A stretch of 64,000 nucleotides of DNA from an uncultured Bacillota bacterium (GTDB taxonomy: Bacteria > Bacillota > Dehalobacteriia > UBA7702). Below, piece after piece: positions 42,449 to 51,214 of the stretch. The stretch spans positions 62,001-126,000 of the forward strand of contig CAKUYE010000002.1 in the NCBI GenBank assembly GCA_934702375.1. Direction: 5' to 3'. The position numbers and the translations under genes were made by a program. The first letter of the stretch is position 1. Each line of letters begins with the position of its first letter. The notes under the pieces were generated by a model that ran no database searches, was not told the origin of the DNA, and saw nothing but the letters and a program-made list of their open reading frames with translations.

Positions 42449-43510
42449 ATGATTACGGAAGAAATTACCTTTTCCAGTCGGGAAGAAGGGGAAACGATTT
42501 ATGGCAGGATCTATTTGCCCTATGGCGATATCAAAGGTGTGGTGCAGTTCGCTCATGGAATGTGCGATTACGGCGAGCGATATGAGGAATTGTTTGGTGA
42601 GCTGACGGATTGCGGCTATGTTGCGGCCTATGCCGATCATCTTGGCCACGGCAACTCGATCCAGAGCCTTGATGATCTTGGTTATTTTGCCCAGAATGAC
42701 GGTTATCAAAAGGTTGTTGCCGATTATCACCATTTTTATCAGCTATTGGAGGAACGTTTTCCCTACAAGAAGCACTATGTGATGGGGCATAGCATGGGCT
42801 CCTTTATCGTGCGTTATTTTATGTCCACCTATCGGGAAAATATGGCGGGAGCGATTCTTATGGGTACTTCGGGGCCGAATCTCTTGGCCGGTCTCGGTGT
42901 TTTCATTGCCAAATCCATTGCAGTGGTAAAGGGCGGATATTATCGCTCTTCTTTGTTGGAAAAAATGGCCTTTGGCAGCTACAATAAGCATATTGAAGAG
43001 CCTCGTTCTGCCTGGGATTGGCTTAGTCGCGACAAAGCCGCTGTCGATAGCTTTGATACCGATGAATTGCGAAACCAGACCTTCACGGCTTCGGGGTTTA
43101 AGGATCTTTTTTCTCTTGTTCGTGTTGTGAACAGCCATCCTTTTATTGATGATGTCCCCAAGGAATTGCCGATCCTCTTTCTCTCCGGTAAGGAAGATCC
43201 TCTGGGAAATTATGGGAAAGGAATCCAAAAGCTGGAGGATACCTTTTTGTCTATGGATTTTCAGGATGTAAGTGCTGTTCTTTTTCCCGGTGCCCGTCAT
43301 GAGCTTTGCCATGAATTAAACCGCGAAGAGGTTTATGATACCATCATTGAGTGGTTAAATCGCCACGCCTATGACGAAGTTCATTTGACCTTCCCTGAAA
43401 ATGACGATCCGATGGCCTTTGCTTTTGAAGAGGAAGAACGGGAGTTGGCGAAAGAAAATGAGGATGAAGAAGATTGGTATTCCGAAGAAGATGAATACCG
43501 TCGGTATTGA
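42449..43510 (+). CDS. Alpha/beta hydrolase, lysophospholipase-like
   Basis: Cytosolic hydrolase of 353 residues of the monoacylglycerol lipase/PldB type. Marks: VVQFAHGMCDYGERYEEL, the nucleophile elbow GHSMGSFIVRY (Ser nucleophile), the acid in LSGKEDPLGNYGK and the catalytic His in FPGARHELCHELNREE. The last 45 residues are an extra acidic tail. Substrates are probably lipid esters. The ATG at 42449 has AGGAGG 6 bases upstream. A terminator follows. Confidence 0.85.
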   Translation: MITEEITFSSREEGETIYGRIYLPYGDIKGVVQFAHGMCDYGERYEELFGELTDCGYVAAYADHLGHGNSIQSLDDLGYFAQNDGYQKVVADYHHFYQLLEERFPYKKHYVMGHSMGSFIVRYFMSTYRENMAGAILMGTSGPNLLAGLGVFIAKSIAVVKGGYYRSSLLEKMAFGSYNKHIEEPRSAWDWLSRDKAAVDSFDTDELRNQTFTASGFKDLFSLVRVVNSHPFIDDVPKELPILFLSGKEDPLGNYGKGIQKLEDTFLSMDFQDVSAVLFPGARHELCHELNREEVYDTIIEWLNRHAYDEVHLTFPENDDPMAFAFEEEERELAKENEDEEDWYSEEDEYRRY

Positions 43511-43566
43511 GTCTTGCTTTTCATAGGACATTCGATGTAAAAATCTATAGAAATCGCAGTTTGTGT

Positions 43567-43598
43567 GCAGCTTCGTAAAAACGAGGCTGCTTTCTTTT
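43567..43598 (+). terminator. Terminator of the hydrolase gene
   Basis: GCAGCTTCGT (43567-43576) pairs with ACGAGGCTGC (43581-43590), including one G-T pair, followed by TTTCTTTT. Confidence 0.75.
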
Positions 43599-43682
43599 GT
43601 GGGAAATCTGTATTCTTGTCAAAATGATTTCATATTACAGAGAAAATATGAAATTCCGATAGTCTTTTGGGCAAAATTAGTG

Positions 43683-43831
43683 TATAATAATTCTATTACG
43701 GAGGAATCCGTAAAACGTTATTGCTTCACGATGCTTTTGAAGCATATCTGTGGCTTTTGCGATATGAAAATGGTAGAAAAGGCGTATCCGGAGCGGTACG
43801 CTGTATTGATAAAAAGGTTGGGAGATCGTTT
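43683..43831 (+). promoter_or_regulatory. Leader of the hisH-hisF operon with three hairpins
   Basis: TATAAT at 43683-43688 marks the promoter; the -35 box is unclear. The following leader of about 140 bases holds three successive hairpins: TTACGGA/TCCGTAA (43696-43713), ATGCTT/AAGCAT (43731-43745) and GCGTATCCG/CGGTACGC (43782-43801, one bulged T). The last ends 18 bases before GGGAG and the hisH ATG. No T-box sequence (GGGTGGAACCGCG-like) and no His-rich leader peptide are seen. The role is unknown. Confidence 0.5.
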
Positions 43832-44452
43832 ATGATTGGTGTAATTGATTACAAAGCGGGGAATGCCCCCAGTGTATTAAATGCCCTGAAACGGATTGGT
43901 GCCGAAGGGCGCATGGTAAAAAGCGGCGCAGACCTTGAAGGTCTTCACGGGATCATTTTGCCCGGTGTCGGTTCGGCGGAAGCTACCATTGGTTCTTTAA
44001 CCGAAACCCATCTCTTAGCGGCTTTGAAGGAAAAAGTTCTGGTTGAAAAAATTCCTTTTATCGGCATTTGCATCGGTATGCAGATCCTCTTTGAACATAG
44101 CGAAGAAGGGGATGTGGATTGCCTTGGCTGGCTTAAAGGTCATGTGGTTCGTTTCGATCCATCCCATGTTCGCGTTCCTCAGATGGGATGGAATGAGGTT
44201 CGGTTTTGCCGTGAACATCCTCTTGTTGCAAACATGGGGGAAAGCGGTCATTTTTATTATGTGAACTCTTACCATGTTGTACCCGATGATACCGCAGATA
44301 TTTTAGCAGTGACCGACTACGACGGTGAATTTTGCTGTATGGTGCAGCATGAAAATATTATGGCAGCTCAGTTCCACATCGAAAAGAGCGGCCCTCTTGG
44401 TTTAAAGCTGCTGCAAAATTTTGTAAACTATGCCGAAGGAGGAAATGACTAA
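43832..44452 (+). CDS. hisH: HisH-like glutamine amidotransferase
   Basis: Class I glutamine amidotransferase of 206 residues. In histidine synthesis HisH makes ammonia from glutamine for HisF. The catalytic triad is intact: Cys80 in GICIGMQILFEHSEEG, His182 and Glu184 in FHIEKSG. The oxyanion strand PGVGSAEAT differs slightly from the usual PGVGAFGDA. The ATG at 43832 has GGGAG 7 bases upstream; longer in-frame starts lie in the structured leader. Its stop shares one base with the hisF-like start (TAATG). No other histidine gene is nearby, and the partner HisF is atypical, so the pair may serve another reaction. Confidence 0.82.
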   Translation: MIGVIDYKAGNAPSVLNALKRIGAEGRMVKSGADLEGLHGIILPGVGSAEATIGSLTETHLLAALKEKVLVEKIPFIGICIGMQILFEHSEEGDVDCLGWLKGHVVRFDPSHVRVPQMGWNEVRFCREHPLVANMGESGHFYYVNSYHVVPDDTADILAVTDYDGEFCCMVQHENIMAAQFHIEKSGPLGLKLLQNFVNYAEGGND

Positions 44453-45246
44453 TGTTAACGAAACGTCTTTTGGCTTGTTTTGATATGCGTGATGGAATGG
44501 TGACGAAAGCCCACCAATTTCAAGATAATTTTGATATAGGCAGTGCCGCAGAGATTGCCTGTAAAATCTATGAGGATCAAATTGATGAAATCCTCTTTTA
44601 CGATATCACCGCCAGTGCGGAAAAAAAGCCCATTGATCTTGCTACCGTTCGCACTGTGGCGGAGCGGGTCTTTGTGCCTTTTGCCGTTGGCGGCGGTATT
44701 CGCAATTTGGAGGATATGTATCAGGTTCTAAAGGCTGGTGCAGAAAAGATTAGTATTGATTCTATGGCGGTGCGCAATCCCCAAATCATTGCGGAGGGGG
44801 CAAAAGCCTTTGGCTCCCAATGTATTGTTTTGAGTATGCAGGTCAAACGGGTTGAAAAAACAGCAAAGATTCCTTCTGGCTATGAAATTGCCATTGACGG
44901 TGCCCGCACCTTTACCGGTATGGATGCTTTGGAATGGGCCAAGCGTGGCGAGAGCCTCGGTGCCGGGGAGCTTTGCATCAACAGCATTGATTGTGACGGT
45001 ACACATCAGGGATATGACCTTGAGATTACCGGTTTGATCGCGGAGCATGTCAGTGTGCCGGTCATTGCATCGGGCGGCGCCGGAACGCCGGCTCATATTG
45101 CCGATGCTTTTACCAAGACCGGTGCTTCTGCTGCTATTATCAGCTCTATGCTCTATTCGCCGTTGCTGCCTCATAATTATTCGGTTTCCGAAATCAAGGA
45201 TTATTTGACGGCTCAGGGGATTCCCGTGAGACCGTATCTGAAATAG
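44452..45246 (+). CDS. Divergent HisF-like cyclase with Asp130 replaced
   Basis: TIM-barrel protein of 264 residues clearly related to HisF (LLACFDMRDGMVTK, FYDITAS, FAVGGGIRN, INSIDCDGTHQGYD, VIASGGAG). The numbering matches Thermotoga HisF without gaps up to residue 130. Asp11, Lys19 and Asp51 are kept, but the essential Asp130 of AIDAKR is Gln (LSMQVKR), and Asn103 is Asp. The segment 135-150 is also altered. Phosphate-binding loops remain, so a sugar-phosphate-like ligand is likely. It is coupled to an intact glutaminase and followed closely by gatCAB. A changed reaction or substrate is the best inference; simple loss of activity is the alternative. Confidence 0.78.
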   Translation: MLTKRLLACFDMRDGMVTKAHQFQDNFDIGSAAEIACKIYEDQIDEILFYDITASAEKKPIDLATVRTVAERVFVPFAVGGGIRNLEDMYQVLKAGAEKISIDSMAVRNPQIIAEGAKAFGSQCIVLSMQVKRVEKTAKIPSGYEIAIDGARTFTGMDALEWAKRGESLGAGELCINSIDCDGTHQGYDLEITGLIAEHVSVPVIASGGAGTPAHIADAFTKTGASAAIISSMLYSPLLPHNYSVSEIKDYLTAQGIPVRPYLK

Positions 45247-45259
45247 AAGGAGATAAAAG

Positions 45260-45547
45260 ATGAAAATTACGGATGGCATTATTGAGTACGTTTCTTCTTT
45301 GGCTCGTCTGGATTTGAATCCCGAAGAAAAAACGAAAATCAAAGGTGAGATCGAAAAGATCATCGATTATATGGATGTTTTGAATCAATTGGATACCACC
45401 GACGTGGAACCCATGAGCCATGTGCTCCCGACAACAAATGTTTTTCGTGAAGATGTGGCATGTCCTTCCTATCCTCGGGATGAAATCTTGAAAAATGCTC
45501 CCGAAAGTGATGAAGGCGCATTTCGTGTACCGAAAACAGTGGAGTAA
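45260..45547 (+). CDS. gatC: Asp-tRNA(Asn)/Glu-tRNA(Gln) amidotransferase subunit C
   Basis: Small scaffold subunit of 95 residues of the GatCAB complex, which turns mischarged Glu-tRNA(Gln) or Asp-tRNA(Asn) into the correct amide form. Marks: YVSSLARLDLNPEEKTKI, MDVLNQLDTTDVEPMSH and the end GAFRVPKTVE. AAGGAG lies about 8 bases before the ATG. First of gatC-gatA-gatB, 13 bases after the hisF-like gene, so probably in the same transcript. Confidence 0.95.
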   Translation: MKITDGIIEYVSSLARLDLNPEEKTKIKGEIEKIIDYMDVLNQLDTTDVEPMSHVLPTTNVFREDVACPSYPRDEILKNAPESDEGAFRVPKTVE

Positions 45548-45562
45548 AGGAGTTTCAGCAGG

Positions 45563-47035
45563 ATGAATTTATATGAATTAACGCCTTTGGAAGCAGGCGA
45601 AAAAATTAAATCGAAAGAGATCGGCGTTCGTGAGCTTACCATGGCTGCATTGGAACGTATTGAGACGATAGACGATGATGTACAGGCCTTTTTGCGTACA
45701 GAAGCCGATGCGGCTCTGGCTCAGGCCGATGCGGCGCAGAAAAAAATTGATAACGGTGAATTGACGGGGCCTTTAGCCGGCGTTCCCTACGGTTTGAAAG
45801 ACAATATTTGCACAAAGGCTATGGAAACGACCTGTGCTTCGAAAATTTTGGGTGGTTTTTTACCTCCCTATGATGCTACCATCGTCAAAAAATTGAATGA
45901 TGCCGGTATGATCATGGTGGGGAAAACCAACATGGATGAATTTGCCATGGGAAGCACTACGGAAACATCTTATTACAAAACGACAAAAAATCCCTGGGAT
46001 CTGAATCATGCTCCCGGTGGCAGCAGCGGCGGAAGTGCTGCCGCCGTTGCTGCCAGAGAAGTTCCCTTTGGGATTGGCAGTGATACCGGCGGTTCTATTC
46101 GTCAGCCGGCGGCATATTGCGGTGTGACCGGATTGAAGCCCACCTATGGTGCCGTCTCTCGTTTTGGGCTCATTGCTTACGGTTCTTCTCTTGACCAGAT
46201 CGGACCCATTGCACCTACGGTAAAGGATTGTGCTGCCATTTTTAATGTCCTTTCCGGTTATGATGAAATGGATTCCACCTCGATGCCCATGGAACTGGAT
46301 GTTTTGTCTGAATTGGGGAAAAATGTAAAGGGAATGACCATTGGTATTCCCACGTCCTTCTTTGGGAATGGCCTTGATGCGGAAGTGAAGGAAAAAATCC
46401 TTGCTGCCGCAAAAGTGTTTGAAGAAAACGGGGCTGTCGTTGAGGAATTTGAATTTCCCATGCTGGATTATGCAGTGCCTGCTTACTATATTATTGCCTC
46501 TGCCGAAGCCAGCTCCAACCTTTCCCGTTTTGACGGTGTGAAATATGGCTTCCGTTCCGAAGAGGCCCAGGGACTCCGGGATGTTTATCTAAAAACCCGT
46601 ACCGAAGGCTTTGGCAGTGAAGTAAAAAAACGTATCATGCTTGGCGCATTTGCTTTGAGCAGCGGTTATTATGATGCGTATTACAATAAAGCCTTGCAGG
46701 TAAAAGCTTTGATCAAAAAAGCCTTTGATCAAGCCTTTGAAAAATATGATATGATTCTTGGCCCCGTTGCGCCTACCACGGCACCGAAGATTGGTGATAG
46801 CTTGAAGGATCCTTTGGCAATGTACCTTAGTGATATTTATACCGTCTCGGTCAACCTTGCCGGTTTGCCCGGCTTGTCCCTGCCTTGTGGTTTTGACGGT
46901 CAGGGTTTACCCATTGGGATGCAGCTTTTGGGCAAAGCTTTTGATGATGCGAAACTCCTTCGCGCTGGTGCTTTTTATCAGGAAGCTACCGATTTCCATT
47001 GTCAACAGCCTGCCATTGCCAAGAAAGGAGAGTGA
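45563..47035 (+). CDS. gatA: Asp-tRNA(Asn)/Glu-tRNA(Gln) amidotransferase subunit A
   Basis: Amidase-signature glutaminase of 490 residues that supplies ammonia to GatB. The catalytic Lys is in GVPYGLKDNICTK, and the Ser-Ser pair in GGSSGGSAAAVAA and GSDTGGSIRQPAAYCG complete the Ser-cisSer-Lys triad. Length and domain layout are normal. It follows gatC by 15 bases with AAGGAG 10 bases before its ATG, and gatB follows 5 bases after its stop. Confidence 0.97.
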   Translation: MNLYELTPLEAGEKIKSKEIGVRELTMAALERIETIDDDVQAFLRTEADAALAQADAAQKKIDNGELTGPLAGVPYGLKDNICTKAMETTCASKILGGFLPPYDATIVKKLNDAGMIMVGKTNMDEFAMGSTTETSYYKTTKNPWDLNHAPGGSSGGSAAAVAAREVPFGIGSDTGGSIRQPAAYCGVTGLKPTYGAVSRFGLIAYGSSLDQIGPIAPTVKDCAAIFNVLSGYDEMDSTSMPMELDVLSELGKNVKGMTIGIPTSFFGNGLDAEVKEKILAAAKVFEENGAVVEEFEFPMLDYAVPAYYIIASAEASSNLSRFDGVKYGFRSEEAQGLRDVYLKTRTEGFGSEVKKRIMLGAFALSSGYYDAYYNKALQVKALIKKAFDQAFEKYDMILGPVAPTTAPKIGDSLKDPLAMYLSDIYTVSVNLAGLPGLSLPCGFDGQGLPIGMQLLGKAFDDAKLLRAGAFYQEATDFHCQQPAIAKKGE

Positions 47036-47040
47036 GCCAT

Positions 47041-48468
47041 ATGAAATACGAAATGGTCATTGGCTTGGAGGTTCATACCGAGCTTGCTACAAAATCAAAG
47101 ATCTTTTGCTCCTGTACTACGGAATTTGGCGGTGAACCCAATACCCATTGCTGCCCCATTTGCACCGGTATGCCCGGCGTGCTGCCGAAACTGAATAAAA
47201 AGGTGGTAGAATGCGGTATTGCTGTAGGGCTTGCCACCAATTGCGATATTACGCCTTACGGAAAATTTGACCGTAAAAACTATTTCTATCCGGATCTGCC
47301 CAAAGCATATCAGGTTTCCCAGTTGTATCTGCCCATTTGCCGTAATGGTTATATTGAAATCGAAGGGGAAGGCTTCCATAAAAAAATCGGCATCCATGAA
47401 ATCCATATGGAAGAGGATGCCGGGAAACTGATTCATGATCCGATTTTTGATACAACTCGTGCCGACTACAACCGTTGCGGTGTGCCTCTGTTGGAAATCG
47501 TTTCCGAACCGGATTTTCGCAGTGCTGAAGAAGTCATTGCCTATCTGGAAACGTTAAAAGCTACTCTTCAATATCTGGGAGTGTCCGATTGTAAAATGCA
47601 GGAAGGTTCTCTTCGTGCCGATGTGAACCTTTCGGTGCGCCCCGAAGGACAGGAAGAATTCGGTACTCGTACCGAAATGAAGAATATCAACTCCTTCCGA
47701 GCCATTGCTCGGGCCATTGCCGCCGAGAAAAAACGCCAGATTGAGGTATTGGAAAGTGGTGGCAAGGTAGTACAGGAAACCCGCCGTTGGGACGATGCTG
47801 CCGGTAAAAGCTATGCCATGCGTTCCAAAGAGGATGCTCAGGATTACCGCTATTTCCCGGAACCGGATCTTGCTCCGGTCGTGATTTCCGAGGAATGGAA
47901 GGAAGAGATCCGCAAGACTCTGCCGATGCTTCCCAAAGAAAGAAAACAAAAATATATCGATGAATTTGGTCTTTCGGAATACGATGCCCGTTTACTGACG
48001 GAAATCAAAGCTTTGGCAGATTATTTTGACGAGGTCAACGGTATTGTTAATAACCCCAAGGAAGTTGCAAACTGGCTTCTTGGTGATTTTATGCGTTTGG
48101 CCAAAGAAGGTGAGGAAGATTGCTTTAATATCTTCCTGGATGCTGCGAAAATGGCCGATGTCATTTTGATGGTTAAAGAAAACCTTATCAACCGCAACAC
48201 CGCAAAGGATGTTTTTGCCGTAGTATGGAAGGATAATCTGGATCCCAGAAAATATGTGGAAGATCACGACCTGGCCATGGTTGGCGATGATAATCTGGTG
48301 AAGGATACGGTGGCGAAGGTGATTGCCGCAAATCCCAAAACCGTAGAAGAGTATAAAGGCGGTAAAACGAAAGTTTTGGGCTTCCTTGTCGGTCAGTGTA
48401 TGAAGGAATTGAAGGGGAAAGCCGATCCCGGTTCCATCAATGCGATGATCCGCGAGGCCCTGCAATAA
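47041..48468 (+). CDS. gatB: Asp-tRNA(Asn)/Glu-tRNA(Gln) amidotransferase subunit B
   Basis: tRNA-binding kinase-like subunit of 475 residues that activates and amidates the mischarged aminoacyl group. Marks: YEMVIGLEVHTELATKSKIF, the zinc site CSCTTEFGGEPNTHCCPIC, FDRKNYFYPDLPKAYQ and AGKLIHDPIFDTTRADYNRC. The C-terminal YqeY-like domain is present (about 330-475). The ATG at 47041 overlaps no earlier gene and has AAAGGAGA upstream; a longer in-frame start inside gatA is unlikely. Confidence 0.97.
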   Translation: MKYEMVIGLEVHTELATKSKIFCSCTTEFGGEPNTHCCPICTGMPGVLPKLNKKVVECGIAVGLATNCDITPYGKFDRKNYFYPDLPKAYQVSQLYLPICRNGYIEIEGEGFHKKIGIHEIHMEEDAGKLIHDPIFDTTRADYNRCGVPLLEIVSEPDFRSAEEVIAYLETLKATLQYLGVSDCKMQEGSLRADVNLSVRPEGQEEFGTRTEMKNINSFRAIARAIAAEKKRQIEVLESGGKVVQETRRWDDAAGKSYAMRSKEDAQDYRYFPEPDLAPVVISEEWKEEIRKTLPMLPKERKQKYIDEFGLSEYDARLLTEIKALADYFDEVNGIVNNPKEVANWLLGDFMRLAKEGEEDCFNIFLDAAKMADVILMVKENLINRNTAKDVFAVVWKDNLDPRKYVEDHDLAMVGDDNLVKDTVAKVIAANPKTVEEYKGGKTKVLGFLVGQCMKELKGKADPGSINAMIREALQ

Positions 48469-48513
48469 TCCTTTTATAAAACACGGATAACGTATAGAAA
48501 AGTAGGTGATGGT

Positions 48514-50121
48514 ATGAAGCTAACATTTTCCGGTGCCGATCATGAAGTTACCGGCAGCTGTCACTGTTTAACCGTTAATGGAAAGAACATTCTCGTAGAT
48601 TACGGTATGGAGCAGGGGAAAGATATCTTTGTGAATCAACCGATTCCTTTTAAGGAAAAGGATGTTGATTATGTGTTTCTTACCCATGCTCATATCGATC
48701 ATTCCGGGTTGTTGCCTGCCCTTTGGAAAAAAGGATTTCGCGGTAGGATTTTCGCGACGAAAGCCACAGCCGATCTTTGCCGGATTATGCTCAAGGATTC
48801 CGGACATATCCAGGAAGCGGAAACGGAATGGCAAAACCGCAAAGGCCGCAGAGCGGGAAAACCTGAAGTAAAACCTCTGTACACCGTGGAAGATGCCGAA
48901 GAGGTTTGCAAGCTCTTTTTCCCTTGTCATTATAACGATATCATTGATGTCGTGCCGGGAATCCGTATCCGCTTTACGGATATCGGTCATATGCTGGGCT
49001 CTGCCTGCATCGAGGTGTGGCTCAAGGAAGGCGTCCACGAAAAGAAAATTGTATTTTCCGGGGATATTGGCAATCTGAATCAGCCGATTGTAAAAGATCC
49101 TTCCTTTGTAGAGGAGGCCGATTATATTGTAATCGAATCAACCTACGGCACCCGCTATCATCAATTTGTGGAGTTTGATTACGCTACAGAACTTGCTCAT
49201 GTGATCCAAAGAACTTTTGATCGCGGCGGTAATGTGGTGATCCCATCTTTTGCTATCGGCCGTACCCAGGAGATTCTTTATTTCCTACGGGAGGTCAAGG
49301 AGAAGGATCTGGTGCCGCAATATCGTGATTTTGAGGTTTATGTGGACAGTCCCATGGCAATTGAGGCCATTGAAGTATTCCGGGAAAATATGCTGGAATG
49401 CTACGATGAAGAAACAATGGCCGTTGTGAATCAGGGGATCAATCCTATTTCTTTTCCGGGGTTGAAAACGACTTTGACAGCGGCGGAATCAAAGCAGATC
49501 AATACCGATATTACACCGAAGGTGATCATTGCTTCTTCGGGGATGTGTGAAGGCGGACGTATTCGTCATCATCTCAAGCATAATTTATGGCGTAGTGCCT
49601 GCACCATTCTTTTTGTAGGATATCAGTCCATGGGAACATTGGGACGTGCCATTGCCGATGGCGTAAAAGAGGTGAATATCTTTGGCGAAACGATTCGGGT
49701 TGAGGCGGAAATTTCCATATTGGCCGGTGTTAGCGGCCATGGAGACCGCGCCGGGTTAATGCGTTGGCTCAATGGTTTTCATTCGGTACCGAAGCACGTT
49801 TTTGTAGTTCATGGAGAAGATGAAAGCTGTACGCAGTTTGCAGCTTTTGTAAAGGAGCAGTTTGGTTTTGAATCCGATGCCCCTTATAGCGGCAGTGTTT
49901 ATGATCTTGCCGCAGGTCGTTATGAGCGGATTGCCGAACCTGTTCCGATTCTACGGGAAAAGAAAGGGGCCAAAGCTGCCGAAGAGATTTTTGCTCACCT
50001 GCAAATGTTGGGGCGTCGGCTGCTTGAATTGATTGCATCTTATAAAGGCAGGGCGAATAGAGATATCCGGGCCTTTAGTAAAGATCTGGAAGATATTTGT
50101 AAAAAGTATGAGGATCACTAA
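48514..50121 (+). CDS. Beta-CASP metallo-beta-lactamase RNA-processing nuclease
   Basis: Enzyme of 535 residues related to CPSF73/Ysh1-type bacterial RNases. Metal-binding motif 2 is THAHIDHSGLLP, later motifs DIGHMLGSACIEVW and FSGDIGNLNQP. The beta-CASP insertion shows VVIPSFAIGRTQEILYFL, ASSGMCEGGRIRHHL and the final RMMBL segment SGHGDRAGLMRWLNGF with VVHGED. It probably cuts or trims RNA; substrates are unknown. A C-terminal helical extension of about 60 residues follows. TAGGTGATGG is the ribosome site. Confidence 0.9.
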   Translation: MKLTFSGADHEVTGSCHCLTVNGKNILVDYGMEQGKDIFVNQPIPFKEKDVDYVFLTHAHIDHSGLLPALWKKGFRGRIFATKATADLCRIMLKDSGHIQEAETEWQNRKGRRAGKPEVKPLYTVEDAEEVCKLFFPCHYNDIIDVVPGIRIRFTDIGHMLGSACIEVWLKEGVHEKKIVFSGDIGNLNQPIVKDPSFVEEADYIVIESTYGTRYHQFVEFDYATELAHVIQRTFDRGGNVVIPSFAIGRTQEILYFLREVKEKDLVPQYRDFEVYVDSPMAIEAIEVFRENMLECYDEETMAVVNQGINPISFPGLKTTLTAAESKQINTDITPKVIIASSGMCEGGRIRHHLKHNLWRSACTILFVGYQSMGTLGRAIADGVKEVNIFGETIRVEAEISILAGVSGHGDRAGLMRWLNGFHSVPKHVFVVHGEDESCTQFAAFVKEQFGFESDAPYSGSVYDLAAGRYERIAEPVPILREKKGAKAAEEIFAHLQMLGRRLLELIASYKGRANRDIRAFSKDLEDICKKYEDH

Positions 50122-50176
50122 AAGGGAACAATGTTTTGGTATATGCCCTTAAAAAGATCATTGGAGAGTGATAAAA

Positions 50177-50605
50177 ATGGATCGTATTGCTATTGTTTAT
50201 TGGAGCGGTCGGGGAGCGACAAAACAAATGGCAGACTATGTAAAAGCAGGAGTGGAAGCGGCAGGCAAAACTGCTGATGTTTACCTTGCTCGTGATTTTG
50301 GAAAAGACCTTATGCCGAACTATAATAAGCTGGCTTTTGGCTGCCCTGCTATGGGTAATGAAGAGCTGGAACCTTCGGAATTTGAACCTATGTTCCGTGA
50401 GATCGAACCGTATCTGCCAGGGAAAAAGGTGGTTTTGTTTGGTTCCTATGGCTGGGGAGAACAGCAGTGGATGCTTGATTGGGAACAACGTGCTGCCGAA
50501 GCCGGTGTTCTCCTGATGGATTATGGCCTTGCCGTGAAGGACGAACCCGATGAGGAAGGCCGTATTCTTTGCGAGGATCTCGGTACAACTTTAGCGATAT
50601 CATGA
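50177..50605 (+). CDS. Flavodoxin
   Basis: Short-chain flavodoxin of 142 residues, an FMN electron carrier. The phosphate-binding loop is WSGRGATKQMADYV (about 8-20), then FGCPAMGNEELEPSEFEP and the isoalloxazine region LFGSYGWGEQQWMLDWEQR. The ATG at 50177 is preferred over a GTG at 50168 because it directly precedes the first strand. It may replace ferredoxin under low iron. A strong terminator follows. Confidence 0.93.
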   Translation: MDRIAIVYWSGRGATKQMADYVKAGVEAAGKTADVYLARDFGKDLMPNYNKLAFGCPAMGNEELEPSEFEPMFREIEPYLPGKKVVLFGSYGWGEQQWMLDWEQRAAEAGVLLMDYGLAVKDEPDEEGRILCEDLGTTLAIS

Positions 50606-50612
50606 AAATGAA

Positions 50613-50658
50613 AATCCCCGTACTGCGTTTTTTGAAACGTGGTACGGGGATTTTTTTT
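50613..50658. terminator. Bidirectional terminator
   Basis: AATCCCCGTACTGCGTTT (50613-50630) pairs with AAACGTGGTACGGGGATT (50635-50652), one mismatch, then TTTTTT. It lies between flavodoxin and the convergent cooT-like gene. Confidence 0.88.
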
Positions 50659-50662
50659 CTTG

Positions 50663-50848
50663 TTATTTTGTTGCTACATTGATGATGGATTCGGTAAAAT
50701 CGATATTTTCGATGGTACCGGCAACCTTTTTCTGTTCCCCAAAAATGGTGGTAAAGGTTAATTCATCGCCGTTCTGGGCAAATTCGGTAACGCTCTGAGC
50801 AAAGGGATCATTTTCATTATGATCGAGATAAACGCGAGCAAGGCACAT
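50663..50848 (-). CDS. cooT: CooT-family nickel-binding protein, second copy
   Basis: Protein of 61 residues starting MCLARVYL, with the CooT pattern (NGDELTFTTIFGEQKKVAGTIENIDF). Cys2 is kept as the nickel ligand. It lies 3 bases downstream of a His-rich small gene on the same strand, forming a two-gene unit. Having two cooT genes in different operons of one window (the other at 39604) suggests separate clients or metals. Confidence 0.82.
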   Translation of the reverse strand: MCLARVYLDHNENDPFAQSVTEFAQNGDELTFTTIFGEQKKVAGTIENIDFTESIINVATK

Positions 50849-50851
50849 GAT

Positions 50852-51064
50852 TTAGTCCTCCTTTGCGGCAAGATTTAACGCAGCTTCCAGCTTATCATTG
50901 GCCTGATCCTGCAATTCTTTGGCAGCTTTAACCAATGCTGCAACTTCACCCTTTCCGAGTTTGTCTGCATTTTCTGCAATATCGCCGATCTCTTCGCTGT
51001 GATGCTTGTTGTGATGAAGCATATGCTCGAGGAGAATCGTAAGTTTTTCACCATTTAATTCCAT
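50852..51064 (-). CDS. Small His-rich helical protein paired with CooT
   Basis: Protein of 70 residues, all helical. A central motif LLEHMLHHNKHHSEEI holds five His in ten residues, followed by an amphipathic helix with alternating Ala, Lys and Glu. It resembles small anaerobe proteins with the pattern LxYMxxHNxHHxEEL (DUF8180-like, from memory), whose function is not known to me. The ATG at 51064 has AAGGAGTG 6 bases upstream; the earlier in-frame ATG at 51073 has none. The gene pair with cooT suggests a nickel store or chaperone. Confidence 0.7.
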   Translation of the reverse strand: MELNGEKLTILLEHMLHHNKHHSEEIGDIAENADKLGKGEVAALVKAAKELQDQANDKLEAALNLAAKED

Positions 51065-51214
51065 GAGTATCACTCCTTTGTTTCTATGATCTTTACTGTA
51101 GCTACATTATAATCTTAATTTGGCGGTGATGCAATAAAAAAATACGGAAATGCAAATAATTTATGAGATTTTAAAGAACTTCGATTATATTTACACAAAA
51201 ACAGCGGATTCCTA

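Noticed and set aside
43683..43831. T-box or his leader peptide
   Set aside because: No T-box core sequence and no run of His codons are present.
43563..43835. 90-residue protein before hisH
   Set aside because: It runs through a terminator, the promoter and the hairpin leader, with no ribosome site or family resemblance.
43832..45246. Ordinary histidine biosynthesis operon
   Set aside because: No other his genes are near, and HisF has lost Asp130.
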